From Roseiarcus sp963758335 (lineage in GTDB: Bacteria; Pseudomonadota; Alphaproteobacteria; Rhizobiales; Beijerinckiaceae): DNA of 64,000 bases. Position 1 is the first letter of the stretch. Each line of letters opens with the position of its first letter. The position numbers and the translations under genes were made by a program. Below are positions 8,873-16,556 of the stretch, piece after piece. The notes under the pieces are model-generated. The model was not told the DNA's origin. It searched no databases and saw nothing but the letters and a program-made list of their open reading frames with translations. The stretch is from contig CAVWVF010000005.1 of the NCBI GenBank assembly GCA_963758335.1, positions 186,001 to 250,000 on the forward strand, written 5' to 3'.

Positions 8873-10882
8873 GCTAGCCCGACTTTCCCAACTGGCGGAG
8901 TAAGAGCGCCGCAAATGCCCATAGAATGGGGGGTCGGGCGAAGAAGTCTTCACTACACGGGGCGGGCAGGCGCCCGAGCGATATGGCCGGCGGCGGTGAT
9001 CCGTGGTGGGGGTTGCGGGGGCAGCTCGAGGTTGAGCTGCCTGACCAAGAGCTTCTGGTCGGCGTTGAGTTCGGTATGGCGGCTGAGCACGAGCGTGCGG
9101 CCGTCGGTGGTGGGGAAGTGAACGTCGAGCATCTGCACGGCGGCGAACTTGTCCAAGACGGCCCTCGGCGTGAGGCCGTTCGCCAGCGGCTTGAGCATCG
9201 CGCGCAGGGTGACGTGGAGACAATAGGCGAGGAAAGCGACGAAGATGTGCGCTTCGCCGCGCTCGATCAGTTGATGGTGGATCGGACGCAGTTGCAGATC
9301 GTCCTTGAGGGTCTTGAACGCGGCCTCGACCTCGGTGAGCTGGATATAGAATCGCCACATCTCGGCCGGCTCGCGTCCGCATAGATTGGTGCGCAGCAGA
9401 TAGCGGCCTTCGCGCCGTCGCACGCTGCGCACCTTGTCGCGGTCGAGCGCATAGGTGAACGTGGCGATACGCGGGTCGACTTCGACGTCGACGATGCGCC
9501 AGGCGGCCGGCGCCTTGGCGCGCGCCGCGCCGAGCTTCATCAGCAATTCCTCGCGGGTCAGGCTCATGGCGGAAAGCTCTTTGAGCCGCGCCCACAGCCA
9601 TTTCAGCTTGCGCCGGCGCATGGCGCGCTCCTTGGCGATGCGCGCGCTGCTGCGCGCCAGCACGTAGAGCTCCTCTTCTTGCGCCAGCAGCTTGACATCG
9701 ACGCCTTCGCGCACGGCCTGCCAAGGCCGGGCGAGCAGCGCCTTCTCCATTTTCGTGAGCCGGCCCTTGGGCGTGCCGACCAGATACGAGATCGGCGGAT
9801 CGGCCTGGCGCATCTCGCGCAGCACCTCCTCGGTCGGAATGCCGCGGTCCATCACCCAGATGCGCTGCGCCTTGCCGCACTGCGCCTCGATCTTCTCGAG
9901 GAAGCCGCGCAGCGTGGCGTTGTCGGCGGTGTTGCCGGGGAGCACCTCGTAGGCCAGCGGCAAGCCCTCGGGCGTCACGATCAGGGCGATGACCACCTGC
10001 ACGCAGTCGCTGCGCTTGTCGCGGCTGTAGCCGTGCCGACGTTTGTCGGCGTCGTTGTCCGGCGGATCGGACTCGAAATCGGTGCTCGTCAGATCGTACA
10101 GCAGAACCTCGAACTTGGCGCCGAACAGATCCTGCCAACGCGCCCGCAAGTGATCGAACAGCGCCGCCTTGTGCGCCAGCAGCTTGTCGAGGCAGCGATA
10201 GAGCGCGTTCTTCTCGACCAGCGCATAGTCCTCGCCGAGCAGATCCGCCATCGCGCTCTGCTCGAACCACAGCCGATGCAAGCGCCACTCGCTTCCGGGA
10301 TCGATCAGTCGATAGCAGACGAGCGTCTGCAAGATATGCCGCCAGCGGGTCCCCTCGCGCGAGTCGGGCAGCCGCGGCGTCCAGAACCGATCCAGTTCGA
10401 GTTGCTCATAGAGATGGCACGCCAGCCAGCACGCGCCCCATTGGCGCGGGCGATGCAGCTCCATCGCGTCGAGCCGCACCTGCACGCCGAAGCCCGCGGC
10501 GTGATCGGGAACGTCCCGCCCGGCCGGGGACAGCGCGCGCTGGCGCGGCCGTTGGCTCTCCCCGTCAAAGCCCTTGATGACCCGCGACCAAGCCGCATGC
10601 TGGCTGTCGTTGATCTCGCCCAGATACAGCACCGGGCGCTGGACCCCCCGGCCGCCAGCACAGCGCTTGCTTTCGACAATGCTCCAGTCACGGTGCTCTT
10701 TGCCGTTTTTCCTTCGCCGGGTGAATCGCAAGTACATGCCACGCAATTCTACGCCGAAAGCTGACCCAGAAAAGGGGTTAGGTCTTCACTACACTCGTTT
10801 TCGGCTTGTCATCCTTTGTATTGACTCCGGTTTTTTCAACAAAACTCCAAATCCGTGCCCCAGTTGAGAAAGTCGGGCTAGC
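8873..10882 (-). mobile_element. IS1634-type insertion sequence with 23-bp inverted repeats
   Basis: The left end (8873-8895, beginning GCTAGCCCGACTTTC) and the right end (10860-10882, reverse complement) match at 22 of 23 bases, bounding a 2,010-bp element that contains one transposase gene. A 13-bp direct repeat GTCTTCACTACAC lies inside both ends (8946-8958 and 10782-10794). No clear target duplication is visible: the outer flanks are TACATC and ATGCCG. Confidence 0.8.
8953..10737 (-). CDS. IS1634-family DDE transposase
   Basis: The start is the ATG of MYLRFTRRRKNGKEHRDW. Typical IS1634 motifs are present: a DDE core with LLYDLTSTDFES, GYSRDKRSDCVQVVIAL, WVMDRGIPT and the C-terminal EAAFKTLKDDLQLRPIHHQ. 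Length (594 residues) is normal and the frame is intact, so the element may be active. The stop codon falls within the left 13-bp subterminal repeat. Cuts and joins the ends of its own element. Confidence 0.9.
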   Translation of the reverse strand: MYLRFTRRRKNGKEHRDWSIVESKRCAGGRGVQRPVLYLGEINDSQHAAWSRVIKGFDGESQRPRQRALSPAGRDVPDHAAGFGVQVRLDAMELHRPRQWGACWLACHLYEQLELDRFWTPRLPDSREGTRWRHILQTLVCYRLIDPGSEWRLHRLWFEQSAMADLLGEDYALVEKNALYRCLDKLLAHKAALFDHLRARWQDLFGAKFEVLLYDLTSTDFESDPPDNDADKRRHGYSRDKRSDCVQVVIALIVTPEGLPLAYEVLPGNTADNATLRGFLEKIEAQCGKAQRIWVMDRGIPTEEVLREMRQADPPISYLVGTPKGRLTKMEKALLARPWQAVREGVDVKLLAQEEELYVLARSSARIAKERAMRRRKLKWLWARLKELSAMSLTREELLMKLGAARAKAPAAWRIVDVEVDPRIATFTYALDRDKVRSVRRREGRYLLRTNLCGREPAEMWRFYIQLTEVEAAFKTLKDDLQLRPIHHQLIERGEAHIFVAFLAYCLHVTLRAMLKPLANGLTPRAVLDKFAAVQMLDVHFPTTDGRTLVLSRHTELNADQKLLVRQLNLELPPQPPPRITAAGHIARAPARPV

Positions 10883-11184
10883 ATGCCGCGCATGCCGCAG
10901 CATGCCGCCTAATTTTCAGCGAGTTGAATCGTTAAAGACTGAATATCAGTCGTGTGTTTCGAAGACGCGCCAGTATAAAGTTAGACATAATATAGAACTT
11001 GTCGCGCCTTGTCGAGTGAGAGATGCTTTCTTATGTCACTTGAACTCGGCGATCGGGTAACCGGGACGGAATCCTGGCAAAGGGAAGGCGTCATAGCCTG
11101 TCATAGCCGAGCTTGTCCCAGCCGCCCACGCGGTTTGGCAAACGCCAAAAGCGAATAAGCAGGTTTATATTACTCGCTTGCTGG
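10883..11184. other. Gene-free, AT-richer stretch
   Basis: I see no credible gene. It holds a repeat (10983-11056) shared with 12243-12291 plus 12903-12935, short GCATGCCGC repeats next to the IS end, and base composition well below the G+C of the core genes. Confidence 0.5.
10983..11056. repeat. Uninterrupted paralogue of the GIY-YIG cassette target
   Basis: This stretch runs ACATAATATAGAAC..GTCGCGCCTTGTCGAG..GAGATGCTTTCTTATGTCACTTGAACTCGGCG. The first part matches 12245-12291 and the second part matches 12903-12933, with nothing between, so it looks like the empty version of the interrupted copy. Confidence 0.6.
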
Positions 11185-11876
11185 TCACTGTTCCCAATGC
11201 CGTTTTCCGTCGCTCAAGCGCCTAAGAAAAAATTTGAATTCCCGTTTCATGCGAAAAATCCAAAATCCCAAGGGATCGCCCTCCACAGCAATAGAAAAAT
11301 CGGCGTAAGTCAATGAGGACGCGTTATTGAATAGGTCCCACAAGTATACGGTTTTGTAGTCATCAATATGCAATTCATTCGTTTGCCACTTGCCGGGTAT
11401 CAACCCTCAGCCATCCCCTCATTTTTCGTCGCAGGCAATTTTGCAACCTCAGATACATATCTTGATCCCGAGATACACGTCTTGCGAGTCTTGCGGCACC
11501 GGATTTTGCGTCGCGATCATCGCTGATGAGGGCGCGTCATTCCAAAAGCCGCGTTTTCGTTGCCCTGATCTCACGTTGAAGGGCCAAAAAGTGCCGAAAT
11601 CAGGCCATTTTTAAAATGAGGGGATTCATGAGGTATCAACCAAGACAAAAGCGGTCCATGACAAGTCTGATGATCAGGTCTATTCTTACTATCAATCTCA
11701 CACAAACCAAACAATATTCTCACATTATACAAAGGGATATATGTTTTGTTCGAAATACGAAAGTACAACGCATCGTCTCCATCTTCAATCGTTTGAGCGA
11801 CTGGTGCGATTGACACTCTTGGAACAAAAGCAAGAATCGCCGAGGCGACGCTTATTAGCGTTACCAAAGCCGTCAA
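11185..11876 (-). pseudogene. Degraded hypothetical protein with N-terminal membrane segment
   Basis: The upstream fragment (11571-11876) begins with a hydrophobic segment MTALVTLISVASAILAF and continues with SIAPVAQTIEDGDDALYFRI and IPLYNVRILFGLC; the downstream fragment (11185-11403, another frame) ends DFSIAVEGDPLGFWIFRMKR and SDGKRHW. I recall hypothetical proteins with one N-terminal helix and a similar ending that join both parts. Between them all frames contain stops, so the gene is broken at least twice. AT-rich codon use unlike the core genes suggests foreign origin. No function can be assigned. Confidence 0.45.
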
Positions 11877-12023
11877 AGCTTTCCATAATATTCGACGGGC
11901 TCTTGGCGGTCGGCGGAGCCTTACTGGTGATTACTGGTGGGGATAGTACTGATGGCTCTGATGTATCTCGCATGCGGCTGAGGAATCCGCTTGCTCGGAT
12001 AGCTGGCTTTCGTGGTTCGTGGG

Positions 12024-12062
12024 TCACACCTGCTCGATTTCGGTCAGCGTTCCGATGAATCC
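12024..12062 (-). pseudogene. Fragment of a second mce 3' end
   Basis: On the minus strand this reads IGTLTEIEQV-stop, against VGTLVEIEQV-stop at the end of the intact mce gene at 12949. Only about 39 bases remain, with several substitutions, so it is an old partial duplicate rather than a recent copy. Confidence 0.5.
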
Positions 12063-12240
12063 TCAGCACGAATAGGCCCGCAGCGCCGAGCGAATGTCCG
12101 TTTGGGGCAAAGTCATCGCCCTTGAACAATAGCTCCTCTCCCATCGCGGCCGCCAGCGCGTAGGCAAAGCAATCGCCGATGTCGAGGGAAGCGGGATGTC
12201 GCCCGCGGCGAGGCCATCGGCGGCGCCATCTTCTAGAAAG
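12059..12240 (-). pseudogene. PIN-domain (VapC-like toxin) remnant
   Basis: Minus-strand frames contain SLDIGDCFAYALAAAMGEEL and LLFKGDDFAP, then in a shifted frame QTDIRSALRAYSC-stop. GDC.AYALA...LL.KG.DF..TD is the C-terminal core of VapC PIN ribonucleases. The N-terminal acidic residue part is missing and the frame changes twice, so it is inactive. It suggests a lost VapBC toxin-antitoxin pair. Confidence 0.6.
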
Positions 12241-12242
12241 AT

Positions 12243-12291
12243 AAACATAATATAGAAACCGTCGCGCCTTGTCGAGGCAGAGATGCTGTCT
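12243..12291. repeat. Left half of interrupted repeat
   Basis: ACATAATATAGAAACCGTCG...GAGATGCTGTCT matches 10985-11030. It ends in GCTGTCT, which is repeated at 12903-12909 on the other side of the GIY-YIG cassette. Confidence 0.55.
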
Positions 12292-12317
12292 GTCCTGGCG
12301 ACGGCGAAATCGGAACT

Positions 12318-12385
12318 GCTGGATCGCCTCGCTACGCTCGCGAGGACGCGCGCACCGTCCTCGCGAGCGAAGCGTGGCGATCCAG
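12318..12385. repeat. Palindromic intergenic repeat, copy 1
   Basis: An inverted pair: CTGGATCGCCTCGCTACGC...GAGGA and TCCTCGCGAGCG...GCGATCCAG, able to form a long hairpin. The right arm and the following ACTTTCCGCCGCCGCCTCAG recur at 12747 onward. Confidence 0.7.
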
Positions 12386-12440
12386 ACTTTCCGCCGCCGC
12401 CTCAGCGACCAGATCGCGCGCCGATCCCCTGCCGCCGACC

Positions 12441-12731
12441 TCAGGCGTTCAAGTTCAGATAGAGGTCGCACCAGTCGGGATTGAGTGCCTCGATCAAGGC
12501 GATTTTGCTTGCGCGGCTGCCGGATTTGATCTGCTTCTCGCGGGCGATCGCGTCGACCATGCGATCATACAATTCGAACCAGACGAGCATCCTGCAGCCG
12601 TATCGTTTCGTGAATCCGTCAACTGCTCCGGTGCGATGCTCGTATGCGCGTCGGCTGATGTTCGAGGTCACGCCGACATAGAGCGTGCCATTGCGCTCGT
12701 TCGCGATGATGTACACGCACGGCTCTCGCAT
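12441..12731 (-). CDS. GIY-YIG nuclease-domain protein (COG2827 type)
   Basis: 96 residues, normal for the single-domain family. The signature begins CVYIIANERNGTLYVGVTSN (the GIY-YIG pair appears as VYI and YVG), followed by the conserved Arg in ISRRAYEH, FTKRYGC and the helix DAIAREKQIKSGSR, ending LIEALNPDWCDLY. GIY-YIG domains cut DNA; the role of these short stand-alone members is not settled. The gene is intact and sits between two copies of a palindromic repeat in a segment that looks inserted. Confidence 0.9.
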   Translation of the reverse strand: MREPCVYIIANERNGTLYVGVTSNISRRAYEHRTGAVDGFTKRYGCRMLVWFELYDRMVDAIAREKQIKSGSRASKIALIEALNPDWCDLYLNLNA

Positions 12732-12739
12732 AACCCGCC

Positions 12740-12886
12740 ACCGTCATCGCGAGCGAAGCGTGGCGATCCAGACTTTCCGCCGCCGCCTCAGCAACCAGAA
12801 TCGCGCGCCGATCCGTTTGGCCTTCGCGCGCCCCAAGGCAGCGGAAGCGGAACCGCTGCATCGCCACGCTTCGCTCGTGATGACGT
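12740..12886. repeat. Palindromic intergenic repeat, copy 2
   Basis: The left arm ACCGTCATCGCGAGCGAAGC..GATCCAG and the right arm CTGCATCGCCACGCTTCGCTC..GACG are inverted about 85 bases apart. The left arm plus the following ~45 bases are nearly identical to 12354-12424. Confidence 0.65.
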
Positions 12887-12948
12887 CAAGACACACTACC
12901 GCGCTGTCTTGCGCCACTTGAACTCGGCGACCGGTCCATCCGCATGCG

Positions 12949-13353
12949 TCACACCTGCTCGATTTCGACCAGCGTCCCGACGAAATCCTTCGGATGTAAA
13001 AACAGCACCGGCTTGCCGTGCGCGCCGATTTTTGGCTCGCCGTCGCCGAGAACGCGGGCGCCCTCGGCCTTCAGCCTGTCGCGCGCGGCTAAAATGTCGT
13101 CGACCTCGTAGCAGAGGTGATGCATGCCGCCGTCTGGATTGCGCTCGAGGAATTTTGCGATCGGCGAGTTCGCCCCGAGCGAATGCAGAAGCTCGATCTT
13201 GGTGTTGGGCAGCTCGACGAAGACGACGGTGACGCCGTGATCCGGCTCATCGGTCGGCTGCGAGACGCGCGCGCCCAGAGTCTCGCGATAGGTCTTCGCC
13301 GCCTTAATCAGGTCGGGAACGGCGATAGCGACGTGGTTCAGTTTTCCGATCAT
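12949..13353 (-). CDS. mce: Methylmalonyl-CoA epimerase
   Basis: 134 residues of the vicinal-oxygen-chelate fold, the usual size. Start KLNHVAIAVPDL carries the first metal-binding His, GGMHHLCYEVDDI the second, and FVGTLVEIEQV the C-terminal Glu. It interconverts (R)- and (S)-methylmalonyl-CoA in propionyl-CoA metabolism. Its place downstream of nuoN-birA-rnj is the common arrangement in Rhizobiales, although here a 716-bp gap with repeat remnants separates it from rnj. Short copies of its 3' end occur at 12024 and 8004. Confidence 0.92.
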   Translation of the reverse strand: MIGKLNHVAIAVPDLIKAAKTYRETLGARVSQPTDEPDHGVTVVFVELPNTKIELLHSLGANSPIAKFLERNPDGGMHHLCYEVDDILAARDRLKAEGARVLGDGEPKIGAHGKPVLFLHPKDFVGTLVEIEQV

Positions 13354-14069
13354 GGGGCCGCTCCAGAAGCAAGATTCAAAACGAGTGGTGGGTCGCGCCG
13401 ATACCCCGCTGCTTGTATCGAATGGACCTCGAAATTGACAGGCGAAATCGAGCTTCGATTCTGCGATCGCCGTTCCGGACGGCGCCCCGAATCAAAGCTG
13501 CGCGAGCCCGGGCCATCGGCCCCAAGGCACCCGTTCGCCGGGCTCGCCGACAGGGGTTGGCGGGCGGTTCGCTTTCAATAAATCAAACATTTTTCTTGTG
13601 CGGGCTGCGATCATGCTCTATATTTGTTCTTACGTCCGCCACGAAGAACGCCAGTATCCGGTCCGGACCAATTCGCATCGTATTCGCCCGGCCGTCCATA
13701 GCCGTGTCGTAGAATGCGCGAGCTCGACCGCAATCACGGTTCGCCGCGGCTTGGCACCGACGGACGACGGACGCCCTGCGCGTCCCGGCGCCTTTCGCCA
13801 GTCGGCTGGAAATGCTGCTGCAAAGGCCTGAAAAGGTTGATTCAGCGGCTGGAAATGGCGGCCCTGCCCGGCGCTTGCAGAGGGGGAGCCTGCGCGAATC
13901 CCCGGATCGTTCCGCAGGGGCCCCTTGGTCCCGAGGCGCGGCCAATCATTCGCCCGGAAATGGCGCCGCACCCGATTGAGAAGACGCATTTCGCGCCTGG
14001 AAACGCCGCACCGCTCCAAAGAGCGGATGTTTTCAATACACGAGAGTACGAAGCGAATTTCGGTCCCCC
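13354..14069. other. Gene-free spacer with remnants of a 135-bp-type repeat
   Basis: No frame shows protein-like composition over its whole length. Two stretches, from about 13806 (CTGGAAATG...GCAAAGGCCTGAAAAG) and about 13956 (GGAAATGGCGCCGCACCCG), resemble the tandem repeat of the helix-turn-helix gene at 62820 (GAAATGGCGCCGCAAGAGCC), in the same + orientation. It probably holds the eroded tail of another copy of that gene. Confidence 0.45.
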
Positions 14070-15737
14070 CTACACCTCGACCACCAGCGCGTGCACCTGC
14101 GGCTTCTTCCCCCAAACCGCATTGACCGAATTCCGTACCGCCCGCTCGATCGCGGTCGACAGGAATTCGGGGTCGCGGCGCTTGCCGCGCGGCAGGCCCT
14201 CGAAGGTGTCGAAGATGGCCGCGTCGATCAGCGCGTCGATCGCCGCGCCCTCGCGGGTGCGTTCGGGCAGGCCGGCGATCATCACGTCCGGGTCACCCGC
14301 CATTTCGCCCTTCGGGGTCAGCGCGAGCGCGATCGAGACGACGCCCGCGAACGACAGGCGGCGCCGCTGCGCGACGCATTCCTGATCGACCGGCAGGAGA
14401 ATCTCGCCGTCCTTCAACCGCCTTCCGCGCCCGACCGTGCCGATGGCCGCCACATCGCCGGGCGCGAAGCGCACCAGGTCGCCGTCGAAGGCGCGCAGCA
14501 CCTGCGGCACGCCCTGCGCCCTGGCGAAAGCGGCATGTTCGCTCAGGTGCAGCGCCTCGCCGTGCGCCGGGACCGCGATCCTGGGCCGCAGCCAGGCATA
14601 CATTTTGGCGAGCTCCGCCCGGCGCGGATGGCCGGAGACGTGCACCAGGGCGTTGCGGTCGGTGACGACTTCGACGCCCGAGGCCGCGAAGGCGTTGATC
14701 AGCTTGCCGACCGCCTTCTCGTTGCCGGGAATGGTGCGCGAGGAGAAGATGACCGTGTCCCCGGGGCTCAGCTCCGCCGTCGGATGCTCGTCCTCGGACA
14801 TGCGGGCGAGCGCCGCGCGCGGCTCGCCCTGGCTGCCGGTCGCGAGCGCCAGAACCTTGTTCCTCGGCAGGCGCTCGAACGCGTCCACGCCGGGAAACGG
14901 CGGCACGCCGTTCAGCATGCCGCATTCGCGCGCGACCGCGACGACGCGCTCCATCGCGCGCCCGATGATGCAGACCTGCCGGCCCGCGGCGAGGCCCGCC
15001 TCGGCGGCCGAGCGGAGGCGCGAGACGTTGGAGGCGAAGGTGGTGACGACCACCCTGCCCCTCGCCTTGGCGACCAGATCGTGGAGCACCGCCGCGACGT
15101 CCCGTTCGGACGGGCTTTCGCCCTCCCGCAGCACGTTGGTCGAGTTGCAGACGAGCGCAAGCACGCCTTCGTCGCCGAGCGCCCTGAAGCGCGCCTCGTC
15201 GGTCGGCAGGCCGAGGACCGGGGTCGCGTCGATCTTCCAGTCTCCAGTGTGGACGACGAGGCCGGCCGGCGTGCGCATCGCGAGCGCCGAGCTCTCCGGG
15301 ATCGAATGGGCGACCGGAACGAATTCGACGTCGAACGGCCCGATCTCGAGCCGTGCGCCCGGCTTGACGACCTTGATCGGAATCTTCGGTGCGCCCGGCT
15401 CGCCGAGCCGCCGCGCTTCGGCGAGGCCAGCCGCAAAAGGAGACGCATACACCTGCGCGCCAAGGCTCGGCCAGAGCTCGGCGAGCGCGCCGATATGGTC
15501 CTCGTGCGCGTGGGTGACGATGATCCCGGCCAGATCTTTCTTCACCTTCTCGATGAACCCGACGTCGGGCATGATGAGTTCGACGCCGGGCAGGTCGTCG
15601 CCGGCGAAGGCGACCCCGAGATCGACCATCAGCCATTTGCGCGCCTTCGCCGGGCCATAGCCGTAGAGCGCGCAATTCATTCCAATTTCGCCCAAGCCCC
15701 CAAGGGGCGCGAACACGAGCTCGCCGTCGTCTGTCAT
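14070..15737 (-). CDS. rnj: Ribonuclease J
   Basis: 555 residues, typical length. Metallo-beta-lactamase core with GGLGEIGMN at the start, the zinc motif HAHEDHIGAL (near residue 78), VAHSIPESSA, HTGDWKID and the beta-CASP Arg/Ser motif in NSTNVLREGESPSE, then ATGSQGEPRAAL and VHVSGHPRRAEL; a C-terminal RNase J domain follows. It degrades and processes RNA from the 5' end and can cut internally. It begins immediately after the birA stop, so the two are likely co-transcribed downstream of the nuo operon. Confidence 0.95.
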   Translation of the reverse strand: MTDDGELVFAPLGGLGEIGMNCALYGYGPAKARKWLMVDLGVAFAGDDLPGVELIMPDVGFIEKVKKDLAGIIVTHAHEDHIGALAELWPSLGAQVYASPFAAGLAEARRLGEPGAPKIPIKVVKPGARLEIGPFDVEFVPVAHSIPESSALAMRTPAGLVVHTGDWKIDATPVLGLPTDEARFRALGDEGVLALVCNSTNVLREGESPSERDVAAVLHDLVAKARGRVVVTTFASNVSRLRSAAEAGLAAGRQVCIIGRAMERVVAVARECGMLNGVPPFPGVDAFERLPRNKVLALATGSQGEPRAALARMSEDEHPTAELSPGDTVIFSSRTIPGNEKAVGKLINAFAASGVEVVTDRNALVHVSGHPRRAELAKMYAWLRPRIAVPAHGEALHLSEHAAFARAQGVPQVLRAFDGDLVRFAPGDVAAIGTVGRGRRLKDGEILLPVDQECVAQRRRLSFAGVVSIALALTPKGEMAGDPDVMIAGLPERTREGAAIDALIDAAIFDTFEGLPRGKRRDPEFLSTAIERAVRNSVNAVWGKKPQVHALVVEV

Positions 15738-16556
15738 TCAGTCCGGGCCTTCCCGCGCAAGCGAAGTGGACGAAGCCGCCACGGGCGAGCCATCCGATTG
15801 AGGCAATATCCAGAGGTCCGCGGATTCGATCCGCTCGATCCCGCTCTCCCCGCGAAACAGCATACGGCCGGCGTCGTCAAGCCCTTGGAATGTCCCCTCC
15901 CGCCGGCGTCCGCCGCTCTCGACCCGGATGCGCGCGCCCAAGGCGGTCCCATGAGCGAGCCACGCGGACCGAACGGCCTCGAATCCCTCGCCCGCCCGCC
16001 ATGCGGTGAGCGCCTCGTCGAAACGCTCGATCAACCGCTCGAAGAGCGCGCCCGCTCCGATCGCGCCGCCGCTTTCCATCGTCAGAACGGCGGTCGGATA
16101 GCCGACGCCTCTCGGAGCGCTCAGGCAGTTGACGCCGACGCCGACGACGCAGGCGAGTCGCTTGTCCGGGAGGGTCGCGCCCTCGACCAGGAGGCCCGCG
16201 CATTTCACGCCGTCGCAGACGAGATCATTCGGCCATTTGAGACGCGCTCCCGCGGCGCCGACGTCTCTCGCGGCGCGCGCCAGGGCGACGCCCGCCACAA
16301 AACCTAGTTGCGGCGCCGCCGCCTGCGGGCACGAGTCGATCAAGAGCGCGCTGGCGTGGAGGTTGCCTCTGGGCGACATCCAGGTCCGACCGCGCCGGCC
16401 CCGCCCCGCGCTCTGCTCTTCGGCGATGATCCAAAGACGCCCGGGATCGCCGGCGAAGGCGCGGCGGCGAGCCTCGTCGTTGGTCGAGTTGATCGCGCCG
16501 AAGCGGGCGATCCGCCAACCCGCGAGCGCGCTATTGGATTCCGGCCGAGCGCTCAA
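15738..16556 (-). CDS. birA: Biotin--[acetyl-CoA-carboxylase] ligase
   Basis: The biotin-binding motif AGRGRRGRTW and KWPNDLV are present, followed by the C-terminal SH3-like domain (GRRREGTFQGLDDAGRM). It activates biotin with ATP and attaches it to the carboxylase carrier. No N-terminal DNA-binding domain is present, so it should not act as a repressor. I prefer the TTG start at 16556, which overlaps the nuoN stop by four bases (TTGA); the frame is open to another TTG at 16601. Confidence 0.9.
   Translation of the reverse strand: MSARPESNSALAGWRIARFGAINSTNDEARRRAFAGDPGRLWIIAEEQSAGRGRRGRTWMSPRGNLHASALLIDSCPQAAAPQLGFVAGVALARAARDVGAAGARLKWPNDLVCDGVKCAGLLVEGATLPDKRLACVVGVGVNCLSAPRGVGYPTAVLTMESGGAIGAGALFERLIERFDEALTAWRAGEGFEAVRSAWLAHGTALGARIRVESGGRRREGTFQGLDDAGRMLFRGESGIERIESADLWILPQSDGSPVAASSTSLAREGPD

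Larger units (their letters stand above)
12292..12902. mobile_element. Candidate small mobile cassette: GIY-YIG gene with palindromic repeats
   Basis: The 611-bp segment lies between two copies of GCTGTCT (12285-12291 and 12903-12909). The flanking sequences are contiguous in a paralogous copy at 10983-11056, which acts as an empty site. Inside are hairpin repeats near both ends (12318-12385 and 12740-12886) and one gene for a GIY-YIG nuclease. The duplication and empty site are seen directly; mobility and the nuclease's part in it are inference. Confidence 0.45.

Noticed and set aside
8946..10794. 13-bp direct repeat as the target duplication of the IS1634-type element
   Set aside because: Better inverted ends (23 bp) lie outside it at 8873 and 10882, so the repeats are internal.
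12318..12886. CRISPR array
   Set aside because: The repeats are palindromic, in mixed orientation and irregularly spaced, with a gene between them and no cas genes.
13583..13945. A 120-codon minus-strand gene between mce and rnj
   Set aside because: Composition is not protein-like, there is no ribosome site, and the region matches repeat remnants on the other strand.
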